Positions 46,790 to 55,127 of a stretch of DNA of 64,000 nt are shown piece by piece. Location: the NCBI RefSeq assembly GCF_016892765.1, contig NZ_JAFEMD010000001.1, forward strand, positions 124,001 to 188,000. Direction: 5' to 3'. Every line of letters begins with the position of its first letter. Positions within the stretch are counted from its first letter, which is position 1. Source of the DNA: Microvirga arvi. Lineage in GTDB: Bacteria > Pseudomonadota > Alphaproteobacteria > Rhizobiales > Beijerinckiaceae. The notes beneath the pieces were generated by a model that was not told the DNA's origin, did not search any database, and saw only the letters and a list, made by a program, of their open reading frames with translations. Both the position numbers and the translations under genes were made by a program.

Positions 46790-47242
46790 ATGTATTCCGC
46801 CCAGTCCACCATTCTCCTGGTTGAAGATGAGCCTTTGATCCGCCTCTTCATTTCCGATCTTCTCGAAGACATCGGATTCAAGGTTGTCGAAGCTGCTAAC
46901 GGGGCAGAGGCGCTGGAGATTCTTGAATCTGGCCTGGAGGTCAACGTTCTTCTGACCGATGTGGACATGCCTGTCGGATGCAACGGCTTCGAGCTCGCTC
47001 ACCGTGTGCATCTCTCCTGGCCGGAAACTGAGATTTTGATCATGTCGGGGCGGCAATGGCCTTCGGAAGGGGATCTTCCCCCCGGAGCGGCCTTCCTGGC
47101 GAAACCTTGTCCCAACGATGCGATCGTCTCGCATGTGGTCTCCGCAGCGGAGCGCACGAAACGCGACTCTCATGTTGCTCAAACCACACGGACGTCCGTA
47201 GAGCGTGATGCCAAGATCCTGCCGTTTCCGAAAACAGCCTAA
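46790..47242 (+). CDS. Single-domain response regulator
   Basis: A 150-residue receiver: acidic pocket VEDEP, phospho-accepting D57 (LLTDVDM), S in IMSGR and K in LAKPCPND. The last about 30 residues are an unstructured tail with no output domain. Start ATG 46790 is chosen from the promoter just upstream. Different from the receiver at 45262 (limited identity). Confidence 0.9.
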   Translation: MYSAQSTILLVEDEPLIRLFISDLLEDIGFKVVEAANGAEALEILESGLEVNVLLTDVDMPVGCNGFELAHRVHLSWPETEILIMSGRQWPSEGDLPPGAAFLAKPCPNDAIVSHVVSAAERTKRDSHVAQTTRTSVERDAKILPFPKTA

Positions 47243-47425
47243 ATTCCTGAACTCGATCTTGCTGACGGCGTTGAGCGGACATAAGCTCTGCCGGAATTGA
47301 CCTTCATCAGGGGCCGGGGGCTGGACATCCTCTCCGGAAGATCCGATCGAAGGTTGGTCATTGAGCTTTTCGGGCCTGGTTCAGGGCTGTCGATGAGCTT
47401 TCCCATACCATTCCCGGAGGAATAC

Positions 47426-47749
47426 ATGCCAACCAAGACGACTGACGCAAAAGCCGGTACGAAGAAGGCTGCTGCCAAGCCTGCCGCCAAGAAGGCTGCC
47501 GGCTCCAAGCCCAATGCGCTGCAGCAGCCCTTGCAGCCGTCAAAGGAGCTGGCTGTGATCGTTGGCTCTAATCCGCTGCCGCGCGGCGAGGTTGTGAGCA
47601 AGATGTGGGAATACATCAAGAAGAACAACCTGCAGAACCCCGAGAACAAGCGCGAGATCCTGGCTGACGACAAGCTTCAGCCGATCTTCGGCAAGCCGAA
47701 GGTGACAATGTTCGAGATGAACAAGCATCTGGCCCAGCACCTCAAATAA
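47426..47749 (+). CDS. SWIB/MDM2 domain protein with H1-like tail
   Basis: A 107-residue protein. Residues 1-30 are a Lys/Ala-rich tail (KKAAAKPAAKKAAG) resembling histone H1 C-termini; residues 32-105 form a SWIB domain (LQPSKELAVIVG, EVVSKMWEYIKKNNLQ, ILADDKLQPIFGK, MFEMNKHLAQHLK). SWIB domains are typical of eukaryotic chromatin remodellers and occur in chlamydiae and Rhizobiales; DNA binding or nucleoid role is inferred. ATG 47426 has GGAGGA five bases upstream; the long upstream in-frame extension is rejected. Confidence 0.9.
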   Translation: MPTKTTDAKAGTKKAAAKPAAKKAAGSKPNALQQPLQPSKELAVIVGSNPLPRGEVVSKMWEYIKKNNLQNPENKREILADDKLQPIFGKPKVTMFEMNKHLAQHLK

Positions 47750-47770
47750 GCACGCTGCCGTTCAGGCCCG

Positions 47771-48385
47771 TCAGGAATCCTGCCGCCACCGATCGAGCGG
47801 CAGGATATCCGGCCGGTGCCCCGGAGGCTTCTTCCACGGGTCTACGGCCCATTCGGCTCCCGTCCTCTTCTCGGCGATCACTGCCGTAAAATGCGGGTAG
47901 CGACCATCAAAGAAAAATCCGCGCGACTCCGGATGCTCCACCATATGATGGGTGAGCAGCCCCTGATCCTGCAGGATCAGGAGCAGGCTTGTCGTGTTCG
48001 CGGTCTCGTCCAGGCAATCCATCTGGCCATGAACGCCCGACATCTGAGGCGGCGAGCCCGGAACGTCGGGTTTGCCCCCGAAGGATGCCGCGATATAGGC
48101 TGTGTAGGATCGAACCACCTCGGCCAGTGCCCGCCTCTCCGCATCAGGCGAGCCCTGGGCGGCCCTTAGAGACGCGACTGCGCGGCTCAGCCATGCTCCA
48201 TCCACCGAAATTGCCAGCCGCCGCGCACATCCATAACCGTGACAGGCGATGATGCGGCTTCCGGCGGGTTGGACATAGCCCTGCTCCTTGAACCAGTTCT
48301 CGGCCTCCTGGGGCCCGGCCATGACCGGTGCACTCATGAACAGGAACGGCAGAGCTTTCAAAATGAGAAGTGGCGCTAGTCTCAT
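47771..48385 (-). CDS. Secreted/periplasmic protein, function unknown
   Basis: A 204-residue protein with a Sec signal peptide (about residues 1-23, MRLAPLLILKALPFLFMSAPVMA|G). The mature part contains three Cys (C49 and C54 in ACHGYGCARR, and one in MDCLDE) and a conserved-looking WAVDPWKKPPGHRPDI end. I do not recognise the family. Convergent with the SWIB gene and divergent from the aminotransferase gene. Confidence 0.65.
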   Translation of the reverse strand: MRLAPLLILKALPFLFMSAPVMAGPQEAENWFKEQGYVQPAGSRIIACHGYGCARRLAISVDGAWLSRAVASLRAAQGSPDAERRALAEVVRSYTAYIAASFGGKPDVPGSPPQMSGVHGQMDCLDETANTTSLLLILQDQGLLTHHMVEHPESRGFFFDGRYPHFTAVIAEKRTGAEWAVDPWKKPPGHRPDILPLDRWRQDS

Positions 48386-48497
48386 GATGGAGGTACCTAT
48401 CGCTGAAGCTTGAGGTGCCCTTGGCCATATAGATCGCGCGGCTCAGCTGCCCATAGGTTAAGCTTGGTTGAGACGAGTTACGACTTTCGAGGTTTCC

Positions 48498-49361
48498 ATG
48501 TCCCGCATTGTCTTCCTGAACGGTTCCTTCCTGCCGATTGACGAGGCCAAAGTGCCGTTCATGGATCGTGGCTTCCTGTTCGGGGATGGTGTCTATGAAG
48601 GCATCGGGGTGCTCGACGGCCGGCTGATCGACAACGAGGCCCATCTCGAGCGTCTGGAGCGCTCCCTTGCCGAGGTGCGCATCCTCAACCCCTATACGCG
48701 AACCGAGTGGACTGCCCTCGAGGAGGAGATCGTCCGTCGCAACGGCATGACGGAAGGCTTCATCTACTTCCAGGTCACCCGCGGGGTGGCGGAGCGGGAT
48801 TTCTTCTTTCCCGACAACGCAAAGCCCACGGTGGCCATGTTCACCCAGGCCAAGTCCATCGCCCATGCTCCGGCAGCCCGGGCGGGCATCGCCGTGATTA
48901 CCGTGCCCGATCAGCGTTGGGCCCGGCGGGACATCAAGTCGATCAATCTGCTCGCCCAGGTTCTCGCCAAGCAGGCGGCGAAGGAAGCCGGAGCCCAGGA
49001 GGCCTGGATGGTGGAGGATGGCTTCGTGACCGAGGGCGGCTCGTCGAGCGCCTTCATCGTCACGAAGAAGGGCAGCATCGTCGTGCGTCCTCTGTCCAAC
49101 GCCATCCTGCCGGGGATCACCCGCATGTCCCTCCTGCGCTTGTCGGAGGAGGTCGGGATTGCCCTTGAGGAGCGGCAGTTCACGGTCGAGGAGGCCTATG
49201 ACGCCGCCGAGGCGTTCCTGACCAGCGCCTCGAACTTCGTCCTGCCCGTGGTTTCCATCGACGGCCGTCCCGTTGCGGATGGGAAGCCGGGCCCGATCAC
49301 GAAGCGGCTGCGCGAGCTTTACCTGACCATGGCCAGCGCCCCGGCTCTTGCCGCCGAGTAG
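48498..49361 (+). CDS. dat: D-amino-acid transaminase (class IV)
   Basis: PLP enzyme that interconverts D-alanine and other D-amino acids with 2-oxo acids. The 287-residue class IV protein has FMDRGFLFGDGVYEGIGV, the PLP lysine in RRDIKSINLLAQVLAKQ (K near 145) and EGGSSSAFIVT. Compared with branched-chain aminotransferase, YEGIGVLDGR and the RDIKS site favour a D-amino-acid/4-amino-4-deoxychorismate-like group, with D-amino-acid transaminase the closest match by motif. ATG at 48498. Confidence 0.85.
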   Translation: MSRIVFLNGSFLPIDEAKVPFMDRGFLFGDGVYEGIGVLDGRLIDNEAHLERLERSLAEVRILNPYTRTEWTALEEEIVRRNGMTEGFIYFQVTRGVAERDFFFPDNAKPTVAMFTQAKSIAHAPAARAGIAVITVPDQRWARRDIKSINLLAQVLAKQAAKEAGAQEAWMVEDGFVTEGGSSSAFIVTKKGSIVVRPLSNAILPGITRMSLLRLSEEVGIALEERQFTVEEAYDAAEAFLTSASNFVLPVVSIDGRPVADGKPGPITKRLRELYLTMASAPALAAE

Positions 49362-49368
49362 CGCTGCC

Positions 49369-49393
49369 GGAACCCCCTTGTGGGTCGTCCGTT
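49369..49393 (+). promoter_or_regulatory. EcfG-type promoter (GGAAC-N17-CGTT)
   Basis: GGAAC at 49369-49373, 17 bases, GTT at 49391-49393 preceded by C. It lies immediately before the SD of the small secreted protein at 49415, leaving a leader of about 15 bases. Confidence 0.7.
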
Positions 49394-49414
49394 GCCTTTT
49401 CAAAGGAGCGACCC

Positions 49415-49759
49415 ATGAAGCGTGTGCTGGTCTTATCGACGATCCTGGCAGGCTGCCTCGGGACGGCTGCCCTGGCGCAGAACCCGCAAGTTCTGCAGCA
49501 GCAAGCCCCGAACATGCCTGCGCCGAACCAGATGCCAGCCGAGAAAGTCGAGCCTGACAGCAACCTTTCCGGCAGCAATGGTCCATCCGAGACGGGATCA
49601 ACCAAGACCTTGAGCGAGAAGCTGGAGCAGACCGACGGCGTGATCCGGCCGCCGGAGACCGCAACGCCGGATATCACCGTGCCGGCGCCCGTGCCCAACC
49701 CCGGCACGACACCTGTCATCCGCCCGCCAGGCAGCAGCCAGGGGGTCGATCCGAAATAG
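49415..49759 (+). CDS. Small secreted protein, Pro-rich, function unknown
   Basis: A 114-residue protein with a signal peptide (residues 1-21, ending ALAQ) and a disordered mature part rich in P, Q, N, S and T (PNMPAPNQMPAEKVEPDS, PETATPDITVPAPVPNPG). No domain recognised. ATG has GGAGCG about seven bases upstream. The promoter just before suggests induction in general stress. Confidence 0.7.
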   Translation: MKRVLVLSTILAGCLGTAALAQNPQVLQQQAPNMPAPNQMPAEKVEPDSNLSGSNGPSETGSTKTLSEKLEQTDGVIRPPETATPDITVPAPVPNPGTTPVIRPPGSSQGVDPK

Positions 49760-49775
49760 CGCCCAAAGGCAGAGA

Positions 49776-50783
49776 CTACTTCCCAACCGAGCGACGCCGC
49801 TTGCCCTCACGGGATCTGTTGTTCTCGCGAGGCTTGTCATTGGACGAAGCATCGCCGCCGCTCTTCATGATTTGAACAGCCACTTCGGAGATCTGACGGC
49901 GCAGCTCGTCGTTCTGGCCTCCGGAAACCTCCAGGCCCGCAAGCCGCTCCTGAGCCTCGTCGCGCTCCGCTTCGATCTCGCGGATGCGCTGTTCGAGGAT
50001 CAGGCCGCGCTCCTGCTCGGCGGCAATGCCCTTGGCGAGTTCCGCCAGGCGCAGGCGCTCGTCTGACAGCTCGCTGTGCCGCTCGTTCAGCGCCCGCTCG
50101 AAGTCGTTGCCCCGGGCCGTCTGGGTCATGAGACGGGTTTCGAGGTCCGAGATGGTGATCCGCTTCGTATCCAGATCGCTCAGGGCCGAGGTGAGCCGGC
50201 GGTCCGTATCGGCAAGTTCCACCTCCAGACGGGCAAGCTTCTCCTCCGCGTGAAGGAACTCCGTCTTTGTCTTGGAGCGCTCGTGCTGAGTGAGTTCCAG
50301 TTCCATACGGGTGTTGGACAACTCGTTCAGGGTCGCACGGTGAGCGTTCTCGAGGGCGGTCAGGGTTTCGCGCGTGCTCGCGAGGAAGGTCCTCGTCTGG
50401 GCGAGATCCTCATCCGTGGCTGCCAGCCGGGTCTGGGCATGGGCCAGGTTCACTTCGAGCTGGGTTACCGTCTGGTTGCGCTCGGCCAGGGTGCTCTCGA
50501 GAGCTTCGATCCGAATGGCCCGCCTGCCCATCTCCTCCATGCTCTCACGCTTGTAGGCCAGCGCTGCTTCCGCCTTGCGCTCGATCCTCCGCTGGAGAAC
50601 GGCGAATTCCGCCCGCAGGTGGTCCTTCTCCGCCGTCAATTCAGAGATCGACATCGGAAAGAGCGCCTCGGCCCTGCGACGGGCGAGACGCTCCGCGCGC
50701 GCATTGATGGCCGGAATGATGAGGAGCGCGATGAGGGAGGCTGCGACGAACCCCAACGCAAAAATCATGATTGTTTCGATCAC
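49776..50783 (-). CDS. Membrane-anchored coiled-coil protein, function unknown
   Basis: A 335-residue protein with an N-terminal membrane helix (about residues 3-25) followed by an almost continuous coiled coil to about 300 (ELTAEKDHLRAEFAVLQRR, ERNQTVTQLEVNLAHAQ) and a basic tail. Comparable proteins occur widely in Rhizobiales and may organise the envelope or division machinery; no function is assigned. Start is GTG at 50783 with GGAG upstream; ATG at 50768 would drop five residues. Confidence 0.7.
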   Translation of the reverse strand: MIETIMIFALGFVAASLIALLIIPAINARAERLARRRAEALFPMSISELTAEKDHLRAEFAVLQRRIERKAEAALAYKRESMEEMGRRAIRIEALESTLAERNQTVTQLEVNLAHAQTRLAATDEDLAQTRTFLASTRETLTALENAHRATLNELSNTRMELELTQHERSKTKTEFLHAEEKLARLEVELADTDRRLTSALSDLDTKRITISDLETRLMTQTARGNDFERALNERHSELSDERLRLAELAKGIAAEQERGLILEQRIREIEAERDEAQERLAGLEVSGGQNDELRRQISEVAVQIMKSGGDASSNDKPRENNRSREGKRRRSVGK

Positions 50784-50938
50784 GCGGACGCCAACTCCAA
50801 GGTGCTTGACCGGTAACGCTCAAGCACCTTGCCTTGTGCCTGCGCAGCTTTCCAGAGCTGATGCTCCAGACGAGCCGTTGTAGCGCATCCGAGCCCGGTT
50901 TCCACTGGCAGGATGGCAACTCGCGCCTGGGAACGGTC

Positions 50939-51541
50939 CTAGAAAGGATTCCAGGTCGGCTCCGAGGTGAACTTCAGGTACCCGATATTGACTCCGAGAC
51001 GCGCTCCGACGCCGGCCCGGATCGGCACCACGATCATCTCGTCCGCTGCTACGGCCGTCACGCCGAAGCCGCCGATGAAATAAGCCGATCCGTCCATGCC
51101 GACGAAGCGCTTATAGAGCGCATCCGTGAAAGGCATGTTGTAGACCAACATCATGGTGCGGGCGCCATCGCCGCCCACATCGAAGCCGAGGGAAGGGCCC
51201 TGCCAGAAAATGCGGCGATCCCCGGCATTGCGGGTGAAGAGCTTGCCCTCGCCGTAGCGAAGGCCGCCGAAGAAGGCGCCGGAGGCTTCCTGGCCCAGGA
51301 TGTAGCCATTGGGTTCGCCCCAGCGGCGGATCGCCTCCTGGAGCGCGAGGGCAAGGCCGCGGGAGGCCGAGCCGAAGAACTGGTGGCCCGACTCGACCAG
51401 TTCGTTGGAATTGAAGGATTCCGGATTGCCGGGATTGCCAGCATAGGCGCGTTGGACGGTTTGGGCCGAGGCCTGCAGGGGCAGGGCGCTGATCAGGGCG
51501 GCAAAAGCCGCTGCCGCAAGAAACGTGGACCGGGAGCGCAT
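50939..51541 (-). CDS. eipA: EipA family envelope integrity protein (DUF1134)
   Basis: Periplasmic beta-barrel-like protein needed for envelope integrity in Brucella; binds hydrophobic ligands by fold. The 200-residue protein has a signal peptide (about 1-26, cleavage after ASA|Q) and the DUF1134 core: FNSNELVESGHQFFGSASRGLA, YILGQEASGAFFGGLRYGEG and LGFDVGGDGARTMMLVYN. Strongly conserved in the order. ATG at 51541. Confidence 0.92.
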   Translation of the reverse strand: MRSRSTFLAAAAFAALISALPLQASAQTVQRAYAGNPGNPESFNSNELVESGHQFFGSASRGLALALQEAIRRWGEPNGYILGQEASGAFFGGLRYGEGKLFTRNAGDRRIFWQGPSLGFDVGGDGARTMMLVYNMPFTDALYKRFVGMDGSAYFIGGFGVTAVAADEMIVVPIRAGVGARLGVNIGYLKFTSEPTWNPF

Positions 51542-51732
51542 GGGCTATCTCCTCGCATGAGACAGGGGACAATCCGGCCCAGGAGGGCCGAAAGGCTGCT
51601 ATCGAGGTCCGAACCTTAAGGTCATCAACCCTAACAATCTCTGTACGTCATGACCTTTCGAGAGGCTGGCGTGGGTTTCGAGGCGAAATCGTCCGAGCGC
51701 CGGCAGGGGTATTCGAGAGTGGGGGAGCGGTT

Positions 51733-52566
51733 TCAGGCGGCAGAGGCCGATACGGGCAGATCCAGCCTCGGCGCGAGGGCGGTGTCCCCGATGGCTGCGA
51801 AAGGACCGTTCCGGTAGCCCTTTTCCTCGTGTCCATAGGTGAGGGGTGTTCCGCCAGGCCCGACCACGCTGCCCCCGGCACAGGTGAGGATATGGTCGCC
51901 CGCCGCCGTGTCCCATTCCATGGTCGGGCCGCAGCGCACGTAGATGTCGGCCTCGCCGGAGGCAATGAGGCAGAATTTCAAGGCCGACGACGTCATGCGT
52001 CGCGTACCGATCGACAGGACCGAGAGGCAGGCTTCCGTGGCGATGTCGCCGTGCCGGCGGCTCACCAGCGCGACGAGATCCTGCTCGGGCGCCGGACGCA
52101 CCTTCGCCTCGCGCCAATCGAAATCCGTCCCGCCGCTATTAGGCAGAGCACTCGTGCGGGCCCGCTCGCCGGCGATCCAAATTGACCCCATGGCCGGCGC
52201 GGCCACCACGGCTGCCATGGGCCGGTCTCCACGGATCAGGGCGATGTTGACGCTGTATTCGCCGGTGCCGTGGATGAAGTCGCCTGTGCCGTCCAGGGGA
52301 TCGACCAGGAAGAAATACTCGTCTGTCTGAGCCGTGCTGGAGGTTTCCTCCGCGACCACCGGAACGCCCCCCCAGGCCTCGCTCAGGCGCTGGATAATGA
52401 GTCGCTCCGCCGCCAGATCGGCGGCCGTCGTCGGGCTTCCATCATCCTTGATGCGCTTGTCGATCAGCGCGTTTTCCATGCCGCGCAGGACCCGTCCTGC
52501 CTCCCAGGCGATGTGGGCGAGCTTCAGGGCGATCTCGTCGGGGTTCTGTCCATCGAAGCGCATCAT
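51733..52566 (-). CDS. cysQ: 3'(2'),5'-bisphosphate nucleotidase CysQ
   Basis: Li-sensitive phosphatase removing 3'-phosphoadenosine 5'-phosphate from sulfate assimilation. The 277-residue inositol-phosphatase-fold protein has motifs VVAEE, DPLDGTGDFIHG and WDTAAGDHILT. ATG at 52566 (second ATG at 52563) fits the family; the longer upstream frame is rejected. Divergent from chpT. Confidence 0.92.
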   Translation of the reverse strand: MMRFDGQNPDEIALKLAHIAWEAGRVLRGMENALIDKRIKDDGSPTTAADLAAERLIIQRLSEAWGGVPVVAEETSSTAQTDEYFFLVDPLDGTGDFIHGTGEYSVNIALIRGDRPMAAVVAAPAMGSIWIAGERARTSALPNSGGTDFDWREAKVRPAPEQDLVALVSRRHGDIATEACLSVLSIGTRRMTSSALKFCLIASGEADIYVRCGPTMEWDTAAGDHILTCAGGSVVGPGGTPLTYGHEEKGYRNGPFAAIGDTALAPRLDLPVSASAA

Positions 52567-52738
52567 GGATTTGTGCCTGTTCCCTCGCGGGCTGTCGATG
52601 TCTTTTTGCCCGCTTTTCAAAGAACTCGGAGCCGGGTATCCCGGTTCACGTTCTCTTTCCTGTTTGGCTGTATTCATGCCCGTCGAAATCCCGATTTCAT
52701 GAATGTACAGCTGACTTTACGGTGCCTCCGGAGCCCTC

Positions 52739-53380
52739 ATGGCCACGATCTCCCTCGATTCGCTCGACCTCGCCGCTCTCCTCTGCTCACGCGTCTGCCA
52801 TGACGTGATCTCGCCGGTGGGTGCGATCGTCAATGGGCTGGAGGTTCTTGAGGACGACAGCGACGCCTCCATGCGCGACTTCGCGCTCGACCTGATTCAG
52901 AAGAGCGCCAGGCAGGCCTCGGCCCGTCTGCAGTTCGCCCGGCTCGCCTTCGGCGCGGCAGGCTCCGCCGGCGCCTCCATCGATCTCGGTGATGCCGAGC
53001 AGGTGGCCCGCGGGCTTTTCCTCGACGACAAGATCACCTTCTCCTGGTCCGCTCCCCGGCTCCTGTTCCCGAAGAACAGGGTGAAGCTCCTCCTCAATCT
53101 GATCATGATCGCCACCACCGCCATTCCGCGCGGCGGTTCGATTGCGGTGAGCGTCACGGGCGATGCGGAGGCCTGTGCCTTCACGATCGTGTCGAAGGGG
53201 CTGAATGCACGCATTCCCGCACATTCAGAAGCTCTGCTTGCCGGAAATTCCGATTCCGGCACGGTCGATGCCCATGGCATCCAGATCTTCTATGCCGGCA
53301 TGGTGGCCCGCGCCTCGAACATGAGCGTCGCCTTCAGCATCGAGGGCGACGAGGTGACGATCCGGTCTGCCACTGTCTAA
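52739..53380 (+). CDS. chpT: Histidine phosphotransferase ChpT
   Basis: Carries phosphate from the hybrid kinase CckA to CtrA and CpdR in the cell-cycle phosphorelay. The 213-residue protein starts with the HPt-like helix containing the phospho-His H21 in RVCHDVISPVGAIVNGLEVL, and has a degenerate kinase-like C-terminal domain. ATG at 52739. Lies immediately next to ctrA in convergent orientation. Confidence 0.94.
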   Translation: MATISLDSLDLAALLCSRVCHDVISPVGAIVNGLEVLEDDSDASMRDFALDLIQKSARQASARLQFARLAFGAAGSAGASIDLGDAEQVARGLFLDDKITFSWSAPRLLFPKNRVKLLLNLIMIATTAIPRGGSIAVSVTGDAEACAFTIVSKGLNARIPAHSEALLAGNSDSGTVDAHGIQIFYAGMVARASNMSVAFSIEGDEVTIRSATV

Positions 53381-53413
53381 GGGCAGTTGAAGATCCCTTC
53401 TTCGGATGCTCAA

Positions 53414-53441
53414 TAAAAAAGCCCGGCACTTGGCCGGGCTT
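53414..53441 (-). terminator. Terminator between chpT and ctrA
   Basis: AGCCCGGC-ACTTG-GCCGGGCT hairpin; on the minus strand followed by TTTTTTATT. It terminates ctrA and may serve chpT in the other direction. Confidence 0.85.
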
Positions 53442-53464
53442 CGTCGTTTCTGCCGTCGAGGGCG

Positions 53465-54166
53465 TTAGATCGCGATGCGCACATCCGCCTCGCTGGGCTC
53501 GCGCAGCACATAGCCGCGGCCCCAGACGGTCTCGATGTAGTTGCGGCCCTGCGAGGCATTGGCGAGCTTCTTGCGCAGTTTGCAGATGAAGACGTCGATG
53601 ATCTTCAGCTCCGGCTCGTCCATGCCGCCATAGAGGTGGTTGAGGAACATCTCCTTGGTGAGGGTGGTGCCCTTGCGCAGGGAGAGAAGCTCCAGCATCT
53701 GGTATTCCTTGCCGGTCAGGTGCACCCGGGCGCCGCCGACCTCGACCGTCTTGGTGTCGAGATTGACGATCAGGTCGCCGGTGGTGATGACCGACTGGGC
53801 ATGACCCTTCGAGCGGCGGACGATCGCATGGATGCGGGCCACCATCTCGTCCTTGTGGAACGGCTTGGTGAGATAATCGTCGGCGCCGAAGCCGAGACCC
53901 TTCACCTTGTCCTCGATGCCGGCCATGCCGGAGAGAATCAGGATCGGCGTCTTCACCTTCGCGACCCGGAGAGTCCGCAGCACCTCGTAGCCCGACATGT
54001 CGGGGAGGTTCAGGTCGAGAAGGATGATGTCGTAATCGTAGAGTTTGCCGAGGTCGATGCCCTCTTCTCCGAGATCCGTCGTGTAAATGTTGAAGTTCTC
54101 GGACTTCAGCATCAATTCGATGCTTTGCGCTGTCGCGCTGTCGTCTTCGATCAGAAGTACGCGCAT
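53465..54166 (-). CDS. ctrA: Cell-cycle master response regulator CtrA
   Basis: Global transcription factor controlling the cell cycle, flagellum and envelope in alphaproteobacteria. The 233-residue protein has a receiver with D51 ([17 protein letters not shown]) and an OmpR/PhoB-type winged helix ([44 protein letters not shown]). Sequence is almost full length of the family with no anomaly. ATG at 54166; upstream in-frame sequence is intergenic. Upstream region holds GANTC sites and TTAAC half-sites. Confidence 0.97.
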   Translation of the reverse strand: MRVLLIEDDSATAQSIELMLKSENFNIYTTDLGEEGIDLGKLYDYDIILLDLNLPDMSGYEVLRTLRVAKVKTPILILSGMAGIEDKVKGLGFGADDYLTKPFHKDEMVARIHAIVRRSKGHAQSVITTGDLIVNLDTKTVEVGGARVHLTGKEYQMLELLSLRKGTTLTKEMFLNHLYGGMDEPELKIIDVFICKLRKKLANASQGRNYIETVWGRGYVLREPSEADVRIAI

Positions 54167-54684
54167 GTTCAATCCCCAGCCCCTGCCCTTGAGCTTTGGA
54201 ACAGCGGAAGGCTGTCCATCCACCACCGGGCCTGGGGCGGATGCTCTTTTGAACTGATTCGAAACGCTAGTACGGAATGGTTAACAAACCCTGATTCTGG
54301 GACGCAAGCGCTTAACGAACTTGACAGGCGGATCATCCGCCGAAGGCCGCTAACCTGTGGATTCTGGGTAACCATAGGGAACCGCCTTAGAACATCCCAA
54401 AAGCTTGCCGCCCAAGCGTTTCAGCCCTGCCTCGGGGATGGCTCCGAGGGAACCGCGCCCGTGACTGAGCCAGTGTTAACGAAATCGGTAAACGAATGGT
54501 TTACGAGGTCCGAAACACGCAAATTTGACGAAAGACTTCGCGCAGGGGATTGAGATCACAGGAATTTTTTGTCGCGACCGGTAAGGAAAGGTCAACCTCC
54601 ATCGGCGATGGTGTCGCATGTCTGGCGGATAACTGAGCGATCCGTGAGGCGAAATGAAACAGCGACGTGTGGAGTTGAATCAAG
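54167..54684. promoter_or_regulatory. ctrA-fliJ intergenic region with GANTC and TTAAC sites
   Basis: A 518-bp gene-free region. GANTC (CcrM methylation) sites occur at 54256, 54293, 54360 and 54677. Several TTAAC-type half-sites and a perfect GTAAAC-N5-GTTTAC dyad lie within 54280-54515. In Caulobacter, GANTC methylation and CtrA binding regulate ctrA transcription, so this is likely a complex control region. Confidence 0.65.
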
Positions 54685-55074
54685 ATGAAGTCGCGGGACA
54701 CGCTCATCCGCCTCAAGCGTTTTCAGGTCGACGAGAAGCGTCGACGTGTGGCGCAGATCGAGATGATGATCGCCGAGTTCGACCGCATGGCGGCCGACCT
54801 TGATCGGGAAATCGCAGCGGAAGAGCAGAAGGCCGGCATCGCCGACCCCAACCACTTTGCCTACCCAACCTACGCGCGCGCTGCGGCTCAGCGGCGGGAC
54901 AACCTGCGCCTCTCGGCTCAGAACCTGCACATCCAGCTCGACGATGCGAAGGCCGAACTCGGAGAGGCGTTCGAGGAGTTGAAACGGGCCGAGAGCCTCG
55001 AGGACCGCGAACGCTCCCTCGACGCGGCGATCGGCCAGATCGGGCAGGGCCGCGCGGTGCGCGCGACGGCCTGA
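54685..55074 (+). CDS. fliJ: FliJ-like flagellar export chaperone
   Basis: A 129-residue coiled-coil protein of the alphaproteobacterial FliJ group; links the FliI ATPase to the export gate. Heptad helices cover residues 5-60 and 75-120, with Lys/Arg/Glu pattern (IRLKRFQVDEKRRRVAQIEMMIAE). ATG 54685 has GGAG ten bases upstream. Placement beside ctrA is common in Rhizobiales. The rest of the flagellar genes are not in the window. Confidence 0.85.
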   Translation: MKSRDTLIRLKRFQVDEKRRRVAQIEMMIAEFDRMAADLDREIAAEEQKAGIADPNHFAYPTYARAAAQRRDNLRLSAQNLHIQLDDAKAELGEAFEELKRAESLEDRERSLDAAIGQIGQGRAVRATA

Positions 55075-55095
55075 ACGACACTGCAGGCGAATTCG

Positions 55096-55127
55096 AAAGG
55101 GCGTGCCCGCTCGGGCGCGCCCTTTTT
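55096..55127 (+). terminator. Terminator after fliJ
   Basis: AAAGGGCG-...-CGCCCTTTTT hairpin with an inner CCCG/CGGG stem and a T5 run. It overlaps the last bases of the convergent acetyltransferase gene. Confidence 0.85.

Noticed and set aside
46732..46824. A 30-codon ORF whose start (YVLVVED) looks like a receiver domain N-terminus
   Set aside because: It lies across the GGAAC-N17-GTT promoter of the next gene, ends quickly and has no ribosome-binding site. The resemblance may be chance or an old remnant.
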